Assembly: GCA_026936335.1 (NCBI GenBank)
Contig: JAPMXV010000006.1
Location: forward strand, 186,001 to 250,000
DNA length: 64,000 nt
From: Mantamonas sphyraenae
Lineage: Eukaryota; CRuMs; Mantamonadidae
Direction of reading: 5' to 3'
In this document: positions 56,373 through 64,000 of the stretch, one piece after another
Position numbering within the stretch: the stretch's first letter is position 1
Layout: each line of letters begins with the position of its first letter
Program-made: the position numbers and the translations under genes
The notes under the pieces: model-generated
Told to the model about the DNA's origin: nothing
The model's input: only the letters and a program-made list of their open reading frames with translations
Database searches by the model: none

Positions 56373-59300
56373 TCATGCTGTCTGTGGGCCTGAAGCAGAG
56401 AGGTTTCGCATTTGGATGTCGCCGCGGGCGTTCATGCTGAACACCTCGGGGTAGAGGTTCTCCCAGTCGGGCACTGTATAGTTGCGCAGGGTGAGCGAGG
56501 AAAGGACGACTGAGACGGAGGAAAGGGCCATGGCGGCCCTGCGGCCATGGGAGGAAGCATGATGCGGAAGAAAGGGTAGAAGACGCCCGCTGCGAGGGGA
56601 ATGCCCAGGGTGTTGTAGCCAAGGGCCCAAAAGAAGTTGAGCTTGATGCGGTTGAAGGTTTTTGAGCTGAGGTCGATGGCCGTGAGGACGTCGAGGACGT
56701 TGCTGTGCATAAGAACAATGTCGGCACTCTCGATGGCGACGTCTGTGCCGGAACCGATGGCAAAGCCGACGTCGGCCTGGACGAGAGCCGGGGAGTCGTT
56801 GATGCCGTCGCCAACCATAGCCACGACGGCGTCCGGATGGGCATCCTGCAGCTCCTTGACCTTTTGGGCCTTTGCCGAAGGGATGACCTGTGCATGGACC
56901 ATGTCGATGCCGATTTGTTGGGCAACGGCGACGGCGGTGCGCCTGTTGTCACCAGTGACCATCCATGGGGTGATTCCCATGCCCTTGAGAGCACGGATGG
57001 CCAGCGGGGCCTCGTCCTTGATGGTGTCCATGACAGCCATCATGGCGACGACGGCGCCGTCGAGGGCAAAGAGGACGACGGTTTTGCCCTGTTCCTCCAG
57101 GGCAGCCATCTGTGCGTCGACTTGCTCGCTGACACACACATCGTTGCGTTCCATGAGCTCGCGGTTGCCCAGGGCCACCGCGTAGTGGCCCACGGTGCAG
57201 GTGACGCCTTGTCCCGGAACCACATCGAAATCGCCGGCTGTGGGAAGCTTGGCACTCGCCTGTGCTTCTTGCAGGTATTCCTTGCCAAAGGTGACGATGG
57301 CCACGGCCACAGGTGCTCCGAAGACGCCTCGGCTGCGGTCATGACACGCACCACCTCTTCCAGAGGCATGTCGTGTGCGGGAGAAGAGGAGGTGGAGGAG
57401 GAGGAGGAAGAAGAGGAGGATGACGTGAATGTAGGCTGTGTCTGAGCGGCGTCGAGGACGGTGACAATGGCGCCGCCGCGGCCAAACTCGGTCTGTGTGT
57501 CGTCGGGGGGACCGCCTGTGTGGAAGAGGGTGACCTCTGTGACGACAGGCTTGCCGTGTGTGAGGGTGCCGGTCTTGTCAAAGATGATGGTGTTGATGGC
57601 GTGGGAGCGTTCGAGGCTCTTGCCGCTCTTGATGAGGATGCCGCGTGCAGCGCCGACACCCGTGCCGACCATGACGCAGGTGGGCGTGGCCAGACCCAGA
57701 GCACAGGGACAGGCGATGACGAGGACAGAGATGGCAAAGAGGAGGGAAAACACGTTGGGGTTGAGGTGGTCGGGGATGTAGTCGGCCGGAAGGATGACCG
57801 AGTGGACGACGGCAAGCCAGATGAAAAAGGTGAGCAGGGCTATGGCAACCACAACGGGCACAAAATAGCCCGAAATGGTGTCTGCCAACTCCTGGATGGG
57901 TGCCTTTGAGGTTTGGGCCTCTTGGACGAGGCGAGTGATCTGCGCAAGGGCGGTGTTGCCTCCGACGCGCTCGGCACGCATATGGATGAGACCGTCGCGG
58001 TTAATGGTGCCTCCAATGACCGAGTCTCCCTTGGTCTTTGTGGCTGGCATGCTTTCGCCCGTGATCATGGCTTCGTCGACGCTGGCCTTGCCGTAGACGA
58101 CCACGCCGTCGACCGGGATGGTCTCGCCAGGGACAACCTTGAGCCGGTCGCCTACTTGCACATACTCGAGTGGAATGCGCCTTTCATCCGCAATGTGGCC
58201 CTCTGCATCGATTTCGAGGAGGGTGGCTTCGGTGGCGCTGAGCTGGAGAAGCGTGCTGATTGCTTCCGAGGTTTTGCCCTTGGCACGCGTTTCGAGATAC
58301 TTGCCCAGAAGCACAAAGGCAATGAGCATGGAGGAGGTTTCAAAAAACAGAGCCTGCTGGCCGATCTCGGGGGCGGCCATCTGCATGAGAACGGCGCCGA
58401 CGGAGTAGAAGTAGGCTGCGGAAGTGCCCAGAGCAATGAGGACGTCCATGTTGGCAGAGCCGTGGCGCAGCACCTTGTAACTCTTGACGTAGAATTGCTT
58501 GCCGACGACAAACTGCACCGGGGTGGCGAGGGCCCACTGGAGGAGGGCGTCGATGGTGAGGCCCGGGGACACGGTGTCGTGGAGCTCGTTGTGGTTGCCG
58601 GCAATGGGTGGATAGATCATGGCGACAAACATGATGATGAGGGAGACGAGGAGGGCAAAGACGAGTTCGCGCCACTTGTGGGCCATGGCGGCGGCGGCCG
58701 GGGAGGACGTCGGGTCGTCGGTGCGGATCTCTGTGAGGAGGCCCATGGAGTTGGACAGGTACTCGGTGATGCTGCGCACACCCGTGTGTTCCATGTCGTA
58801 GGAAACCTCGAGGGTAAAGTCTGTCTGCATGCGAATGTTGTCGAGGGATGCCATCTGGTGGCGCGCGGATCGCACGGAGGAGCCCGATTTGCGCAGGGTG
58901 TGAGACTCGTCAAAGGGCTGGCCATCGTGAGACAGCACATTGACGGAGGTGATGTTGGGTGCAAGCGCCTGGGTGAGCTGGACGGTGACATCTGCGACTG
59001 TGGGTGGTTCGCGGCCGCGTGCAATGCGTGTGACCTTGAGCAGGACGTGGCCCGAGGTGTTGTCAACACATCGGGAGGCGCTGAAGCCGATGGAGTCGAT
59101 TTTGTCGATGAGCTGGTCGACGTCGACAAAGAGGGGATCGTACCCGATGGTGACCTTTTCCACAAGCAGGGCCACGGCGACGCGAAACACACCGGGCATG
59201 GGCTTGAGATGGCGTTCGATGCTGGCCACACACGAGGCACAGGTCATACCGGTGACGGAGAGGACGACGGTCTCGAGATGGGCAGGTGTCTCAGCCTCGT

Positions 59301-60693
59301 CGGCCACGCGGGCCTTAAAGGGACCGGCCTTTTGGATGGCCTTTTGAATGCGCGAAATGAAGTTGGTTGGCAAGGATTTGCTGACGTATGCCGGAAGGGA
59401 GACGACAGCAAGGCTTGTGTTGTAGTCGACCTGGATGTCTGCGTCCTTGGGCACCTCGTTGGCAATGCTTTTGGCAATGGTACGCGGGCAGTTGTCACAA
59501 AACATACCATCGATGCTGAATCTCACATGCATCAGGGCTGTGGTGTCTGTGATTTCAGCGTCGTCAAGTTCGTCCTCGTGCCCGGAAAGTGCAAAGATCT
59601 CGTCCTTTGGCGGCTGCGGGGCAGAGGAAAAGTCGAGGACGGGCGAGGTGGACTCGCTCTGGGCGGTGGGCGGTTGGGATGGGGTGGACGCGGTAGAATT
59701 GGAGGTTGGAGCCTGCTGGAAGGAGCAGGCGTCCACTGCGACTTCAAACTCTTCCTCGTCGCGGAGGAGGTGGGTGATGGTGTCCAGAGTGGCCTGTGCT
59801 GTATCTTCCGAAGCAAAAGTGAGGTGGACTTGCTTGTCGTCGAGTACGATGTTGTAGTTTGCAAGTTCCGGCTGGTCCTTGAGAACGGAAGTTACGGTGC
59901 GGACACAGTGGCTGTGGAAAGAGTGAGTAAGGACGTAAGGAGGGAATCGAGTGGGTAACGTTGTGGAGGTGGGTGAGGGTGCGGAAAACGTACTCGCACG
60001 TCATGCTGACGGAAAGAGAGGCAGAAGGCGGGAGATCGGAATGGAGCACGGCGACTTCAAACTCTTCTTCGTCGCGGAGGAGATGGGTGATGGTGTCCAG
60101 AGTGGCCTGAGCTGTATCTTCCGAAGCAAAAGTGAGGTGGACTTGCTTGTCGTCGAGAGCAATGCGGTAGTTTGCAAGTTCCGGCTGGTCCTTGAGCACG
60201 GAAGTTACAGTGCGCTCGCAATGGCTATGGATGGCGGGATGAAGGGTGGGGTGAGTAAAGGAGGGAAGGAGGGAATTGAGTGAGTGGGTGAAGGTGGACG
60301 GAGTTACGTACCCGCAGGTCATGCTGACAGAGAGCGTGGCGGTGGGCGGAAGATTCGAGTCCAGCACCGTGACTTCAAACTCTTCCTCGTCGCGGAGGAG
60401 GTGGACGACGGTGTCGAGAGTGTTCTTGGCCGTGTCTGCAGAGGCAAAGGTGAGGTGGACTTGCTTGTCGTCCAAAGCAACGGTGTAGTTGGCAAGACCC
60501 GGCTGGTTGGAAAGCACGGATGTGACCGTGTTTTCGCAGTGGCTGGGAAGGGAGGGGTCGGCAGGTTTGGAGAGGTGAGTGGGTCAGTGCAAAGGAGATG
60601 GAAGGAGATGGGTGGTGGGATGGGAAGAACGTACCCGCAGGTCATGCTGACAGAGAGCGTGGCCTTGAGTTCGTCTTCTGGAGCGTCCGCCAT
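56373..60693 (-). CDS. ATP7: Copper-transporting P1B-type ATPase (ATP7-like)
   Basis: Pumps Cu(I) from the cytosol into the secretory pathway or out of the cell. Exons on the minus strand: 60693-60635, 60542-60312, 60224-59994 and 59911-56373; about 1,353 residues. Three tandem N-terminal HMA-like domains (CGHC, CGHC, CDHC) are followed by two more conventional ones, GMFCDNC (about residue 310) and GMTCASC (about 395). Then come the P1B core: helices before and after, TGES (near 58050), the CPC metal site (ISVLVIACPCALGLATPT, near 57700), DKTGTLT (57570), a Ser run insert (57375-57420), VAVAIVTFGKEYLQEAQ, GDNRRTAVAVAQQIG and GDGINDSPALVQADVGFAIG. The C-terminus is MALSSVSVVLSSLTLRNY then a short tail. 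Two one-base losses break the frame, at 57311-57313 and 56537-56540, both at C/G runs (details in findings). Divergent from the Met-Cys gene pair. Confidence 0.93.
59700..60542 (-). repeat. Three tandem HMA-encoding exon units in the ATPase gene
   Basis: Exons 2 and 3 are each exactly 231 bp (60312-60542 and 59994-60224) and the first ~200 bp of exon 4 (from 59911 down) match them. Each unit starts C-CAC/CAT-TG(C/T) after the acceptor and encodes HCxxTVTSVLxxQPxLANY, xxALDDKQVHLTFAS and LLRDEEEFEV. The two spacing introns are 87 and 82 nt. All introns are phase 2 at the same place, inside the metal-binding CxxC, so units can be added without disturbing the frame. Unit 3 and unit 4 are most alike (SEDTAQATLDTITHL in both). 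Confidence 0.9.
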
Positions 60694-60822
60694 GATTTGA
60701 GTTGGAGTCTCAAGAGCAAAAAGGTGTGGGGTTGCGATGAGTTGCGGATGGCGAATGATGAAAGGTAGGGGGAGTTGGGAGGTGAGATGCGCTGTGGAGG
60801 ACACAGGAAAGAAAGTAGCGAG

Positions 60823-61731
60823 ATGTGCATGTTCAATCGCCCCGTGAAGGATGTGAGCGCCACCAAGATCTTTGTGGGCCCGGCTGCCGATGGCAGGCAG
60901 CTGACGGTGTATCAGAACGAGGTGGCTGCGGGCAACAGCAGCAGCAGCAGCAGCTCGCTGTCGTTGGAAATGTACGTGGAGCAGCAACGCGGCAGCAGCA
61001 ACGAAGAGGCTGAGAATACGAGCCCATACCAGGATGCCATGGTGCTGCCTGTGCCCGTGAGTGTCGAGAACCCGGATGAGGAGAACCATGGGATCACACT
61101 CATCGATCTGAGCGACTACGAGTCCGTGTTTGACGACCTGAAGAAAGCGTTCACAAAACCCACAAAATCTCGCTCTCGCAACGCCCGGTTTGCGTCGTCC
61201 AGCAGTCGCATGCTGGAAGTGGTGACTGTGGGATCGTACAAGATCAGCATCGTGCCCACACTGGACGACTTTGATCGCTTGGACGCATCTGTGTTTGCGC
61301 TCTCGCCCGACCTGGGAAAGGTGTTGGCGGAGCACTACCCCAGCGGCTATGCGTTCCTGGCATGCGTGTTCACCGAGGGTGGCAAGATGCACCCCGTGGC
61401 GTACGAGCATGCACGCAAGGAGGAGGCAGAGCTGTTTGTGCCTACGCGTCACGAGCACGGCGACGGCAACCAGTCAAAGGCACACTGGGACCACAGCATC
61501 TACTGGAGCTTTGGGACGGGCAAAGCGACAGAGACGGACAGCACGGCAGCAGAGATGGTGAATGGGCTCAAGGTGGAGACGGCATACACGACGTCCAAGG
61601 TCGACTGGAGCAAACTTCCAGAGACGCTGGTGCAGCCGAACCAGGGCAAGGACTTGTTCCATCTTGCATGCAAAGGCATGCAACCAAATGTGGATCTGTT
61701 TCTGGAGGCGAACGTGGAGGCGTTGGCATGA
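60823..61731 (+). CDS. Conserved unknown protein starting Met-Cys, copy A
   Basis: A 302-residue single-exon protein with no domain I can name. It opens MCMFNRPVKDVSATKIFVGP, then ADGRQLTVYQNEV, a Ser-rich insert, QDAMVLPVPVSVENPDEENH and GITLIDLSDYESVFDDLKKA. A variable basic linker follows, then VGSYKISIVPTLDDFDRLDA, HYPSGYAFLACVFTEGGKMH PVAYEH and a His-rich HDxxWSFG-like region before the acidic end. No signal peptide or membrane helix. The pattern MC.F..PV..VS.TKIFV ... A..LP.PV ... I.LID.S.YE..FDDL recalls a family of uncharacterised bacterial and protist proteins, as I remember it; I cannot confirm the name. Cys2 after the initiator Met could become N-terminal, as in Cys-type N-terminal nucleophile enzymes, but this is speculation. 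ATG 60823 is chosen because copy B starts identically. Confidence 0.8.
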   Translation: MCMFNRPVKDVSATKIFVGPAADGRQLTVYQNEVAAGNSSSSSSSLSLEMYVEQQRGSSNEEAENTSPYQDAMVLPVPVSVENPDEENHGITLIDLSDYESVFDDLKKAFTKPTKSRSRNARFASSSSRMLEVVTVGSYKISIVPTLDDFDRLDASVFALSPDLGKVLAEHYPSGYAFLACVFTEGGKMHPVAYEHARKEEAELFVPTRHEHGDGNQSKAHWDHSIYWSFGTGKATETDSTAAEMVNGLKVETAYTTSKVDWSKLPETLVQPNQGKDLFHLACKGMQPNVDLFLEANVEALA

Positions 61732-61786
61732 TGTGGATGGGAGTGCGTTTGGAGGGCAAGCGAAAACAAAGCTTGTGTTGTTCGAG

Positions 61787-62632
61787 ATGTGCATGTTCAA
61801 CACCCCCGTGACTCATGTGAGCGCCACCAAGATCTTTGTGGGCCCTGCTGCCGATGGCAGGCAGCTGACGGTGTACAGCAACTCCGTGGTGTCGGGAGAA
61901 GGCGGAGACACGCAATACCAGGATGCCATGGTGCTGCCTGTGCCCGTGAGTGTCGAGAACCCGGATGAGGAGAACCATGGGATCACACTCATCGATCTGA
62001 GCAACTACGAATCCGTGTTTGACGACTTTGCAAACGCGTTCGTCGACCCCTACGCCTCTGGCGAGGACTTTGACACGTTTGATGAAGATGAAGTGGAAAA
62101 AACATGGAACCATCTGGTAGTGGTATCTGTGGGATCGTACAAGATCAGCATCGTGCCCACACTGGACGACTTTGATCGCTTGGACGCGTCTGTGTTTGCG
62201 CTCTCGCCCGACCTGGGTAAGGTGTTGGCGGAGCACTACCCCAGCGGCTATGCGTTCCTGGCATGCGTGTTCACCGAGGGTGGCAAGATGCACCCCGTGG
62301 CGTACGAGCATGCACGCAAGGAGGAGGCAGAGCTGTTTGTGCCTACGCATCACGAGCACGGCGACGGCAACCAGTCAAAGGCACACTGGGACCACAGCAT
62401 CTACTGGAGCTTTGGGACGGGCAAGGCGACAGAGACGGACAGCACGGCAGCAGAGATGGTGAATGGGCTCAAGGTGGAGACGGCATTTGCGACGACCAAG
62501 GTCGACTGGAGCAAACTTCCAGAGACGCTGGTGCAGCCGAACCAGGCCACCGACTTGTACCGTCTGGAACTCGAAGGCATGCAACCGAATGTGGATCTGT
62601 TTCTGGAGGCGAACGTGGAGGCGATTGCATGA
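61787..62632 (+). CDS. Conserved unknown protein starting Met-Cys, copy B
   Basis: A 281-residue single-exon tandem duplicate of copy A, 55 bp downstream. It opens MCMFNTPVTHVSATKIFVGP and keeps QDAMVLPVPVSVENPDEENH and GITLIDLSNYESVFDD almost unchanged. The Ser-rich insert of copy A is missing. The linker after the first half is different in sequence and composition (acidic: SGEDFDTFDEDEVEK, against basic and Ser-rich in copy A). The second half (VGSYKISIVPTLDDFDR to the end) is nearly identical at the DNA level, aligned at a constant offset of 901 bp. The open frame continues upstream through the tail of copy A, but the ATG at 61787 matches copy A's start. Function unknown, as for copy A. 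Confidence 0.8.
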   Translation: MCMFNTPVTHVSATKIFVGPAADGRQLTVYSNSVVSGEGGDTQYQDAMVLPVPVSVENPDEENHGITLIDLSNYESVFDDFANAFVDPYASGEDFDTFDEDEVEKTWNHLVVVSVGSYKISIVPTLDDFDRLDASVFALSPDLGKVLAEHYPSGYAFLACVFTEGGKMHPVAYEHARKEEAELFVPTHHEHGDGNQSKAHWDHSIYWSFGTGKATETDSTAAEMVNGLKVETAFATTKVDWSKLPETLVQPNQATDLYRLELEGMQPNVDLFLEANVEAIA

Positions 62633-62676
62633 TTGGTGAAAGAAGGGCCGACGACTCCATTTTCCCTCCCCCAGGC

Positions 62677-63470
62677 TCAATAGAACGCCACCAGATCGTC
62701 GTTGTACACATGGTCACCCCGCACATCCCCACGTGCGGGTTTCTTGCCCTTGGGATTCGACCTACGCTCTTTGTAGTAGGCGCGCCACTCGTGTTTTGTC
62801 TTGGTTTCTGGTTCCCAAGACGTCACAAGCTTCTCCACGACCGTATGCATCTCTGGCATGCCATTCTCCTCCAACAGACGCTTCTTCCAATCTACTTTGC
62901 GCTCCTGTGGCATGGGTGGGTGGATGCCCGGGGAGGGGAAAGGGGGTCAGCACCACAAACACCGTATTGAGAATCCCGCGGATTCGCTCGAGGCGTTCTC
63001 GAACCCCACCTTGCGAGTCGGCTTCTTTGGCCTGTCTTCTGGATTGTGCCACACGTGACTTTGGTACTTGTGGAACCAGGTTTCGTTGTCAGCGGCGCGG
63101 TCGTACCAGGTGTGCGAGACCTTTTGCATCTGGAGCAGGGACTTGGCGTCGAGAAACGGAAACAGATTCAGACGCAGCACACGCTTGGGCAGCTCCGCCA
63201 CAAAGTCCACCTTGTGGGTTGAGGTGCGAAACACGTCTGTGTCCACCCAGTCTGCCAGACGCCCCTTGAAGACGATGGGCTCGTCGTCATCGTCGTCGTT
63301 TTCACCCTGTACATTCACGGCGCTTCCTCTTGCTCCTCTCCTTCCTCCACCTCCTCCTCCTCCTCCACCTCGGTCGCCTCCTCCTCAAACCAGTGCTCCC
63401 GCGCATACGCTTCGAGTTCTGCGGGCGAGAGAGCGCTGAGATCAATCTCAAGTGCGTCCACCTCACCCAT
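62677..63470 (-). CDS. F-box protein (229 aa)
   Basis: Likely substrate adaptor of an SCF ubiquitin ligase. It starts MGEVDALEIDLSALSPAELE (ATG at 63470), passes an acidic Glu run, and has an F-box at about nt 63090-63210 (ELPKRVLRLNLFPFLDAKSL LQMQKVSHTWYDRAADNETWF). The exon ends KKPTRK at 63010 and joins, across a 105-nt GT..AG intron (62905-63009), to exon 2 (62904-62677) beginning ERKVDWKKRLLEENGMPEM and ending DHVYNDDLVAFY. Reading straight on without the intron hits a stop, and exon 2 keeps the frame. The Glu-rich part and the F-box lie in different frames, joined near 63318-63322 by one missing base after EEAP. Substrate-binding repeats are not recognisable. It is on the same strand as VPS36 and begins 46 bp downstream of its stop. 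Confidence 0.7.
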
Positions 63471-63515
63471 TGGCGTTCTCGGTTGGTTGGCCTCGACGGC
63501 GCTGTGCTCGTCTCG

Positions 63516-64000
63516 TCACACAAACACATTCTCCCAAAAGCTGACCCCGTTGAGTGTTTCGTCTCTGCACAGCAGCTGGATGCTCTCTGCGTACAAGAGC
63601 TGCTCCTTGGCAAGTTGCAAGCTGGTGTCCCATCTCAGGGCAAGCTGGCGTGCGGTGAGGGGTCCTTCCGCCTGGATAAGCTGCAGAAGCCGCTGTGCCA
63701 TAGCATCATCGTCATACTCGGCCATTTCCACGACCAGGACGCCGCTGTCGAACGTACGAAGGCGCAGGGGCAGGTCCAGCTCGTCAAACAGCAAACACGC
63801 TCGATGCAGATCGTCCGGCGAGATGAGTTCGGTGCCACGCACGCGATTGATCACACAGTACATGTCAATGAGGGTGATGCGTCCTCCTGTGTTGCCCAGA
63901 TACGGCACCATGATGTCTGACAGTTGCCGTGCAAGCTGAGTCAGGTACGAATTCCCTGCCAGCTCGCGTGTCACCAGGGAGCCCACACCCATGCTCAGAA
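63516..64000 (-). CDS. VPS36: VPS36, ESCRT-II subunit (C-terminal part; 5' end beyond window)
   Basis: ESCRT-II subunit that links ubiquitinated cargo to ESCRT-III on endosomes. Only the last ~160 codons are in the window; the frame is open across base 64000. Visible are SLVTREL, LARQLSDIMVPYL, the GGRITLIDMYCVINRVRGTE winged-helix start, LISPDDLHRACLLFDELDLP LRLRTFDSGVLVVEM and the second winged helix (LTARQLALRWDTSLQLAKEQ LLYAESIQLLCRDETL NGVSFWENVFV). These are the conserved tandem winged helices of VPS36 and end at the family's usual place. The GLUE domain is outside the window. Confidence 0.93.
   Translation of the reverse strand, partial: LSMGVGSLVTRELAGNSYLTQLARQLSDIMVPYLGNTGGRITLIDMYCVINRVRGTELISPDDLHRACLLFDELDLPLRLRTFDSGVLVVEMAEYDDDAMAQRLLQLIQAEGPLTARQLALRWDTSLQLAKEQLLYAESIQLLCRDETLNGVSFWENVFV

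Noticed and set aside
57913-59958. Plus-strand open frame of 681 codons opposite the copper ATPase
   Set aside because: The minus strand holds all ATPase motifs (CPC, TGES, HMA); the plus frame is a repetitive Gly/Val/Asp shadow.

Overview
This is nuclear DNA from a single-celled, flagellated eukaryote with a compact, GC-rich genome. Evidence: spliceosomal introns (GT..AG, mostly about 70-330 nt, many with GTRAGT-like or GTACGT donors), spacers usually under 150 bp, and a gene set holding eukaryote-only complexes (vault, TRAPP, HOPS, ESCRT-II, U1/U2 snRNP, centriole and cilium). The species cannot be named from the sequence. There is no sign of plasmid, phage, CRISPR or transposon DNA.

Layout. 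1-5.1 kb: the 3'-truncated end of a DHX35-type DEAH helicase (-), ribosomal protein eS19 (+), an unknown small membrane protein (-), a 0.9 kb empty stretch, and the prenyl-binding protein PDE6D (-). 5.2-12.8 kb: a two-domain membrane glycosyltransferase (+), TRAPPC6 (-), a glutathionyl-hydroquinone reductase (+) and U1A/U2B'' (-). 12.8-27.2 kb: VPS39 (+), a tiny CFAP141-like axoneme protein (-), a giant TIG-domain polytopic membrane protein (-), major vault protein (-) and a four-CBS-domain protein (+). 27.3-49.5 kb: KATNIP (+), a CEP70-like protein (+), a second glycosyltransferase (+), GDP-mannose pyrophosphorylase (+), TBL1 (-) and centriolin (+). 49.6-64 kb: a giant LRR polytopic membrane protein (+), an ATP7-type copper ATPase (-), two tandem copies of an unknown protein starting Met-Cys (+), an F-box protein (-) and the C-terminal part of VPS36 (-, runs off the window).

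Themes. Four or five genes serve the centriole or cilium (CFAP141-like, KATNIP, CEP70-like, centriolin; PDE6D delivers lipidated ciliary cargo). Three serve membrane traffic (TRAPPC6, VPS39, VPS36). Two GT-B glycosyltransferases and the enzyme that makes GDP-mannose lie in the same window, one pair adjacent. Two giant proteins join different ectodomains (TIG or LRR) to what looks like the same multi-pass membrane module.

Caution for users. At least eleven conserved reading frames are broken by one base, several exactly at short homopolymers where adding or removing one base restores the family sequence. These are most simply read as uncorrected assembly indels, so gene models here need frame correction before translation. 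Exon junctions below were placed by hand from splice signals and family conservation.
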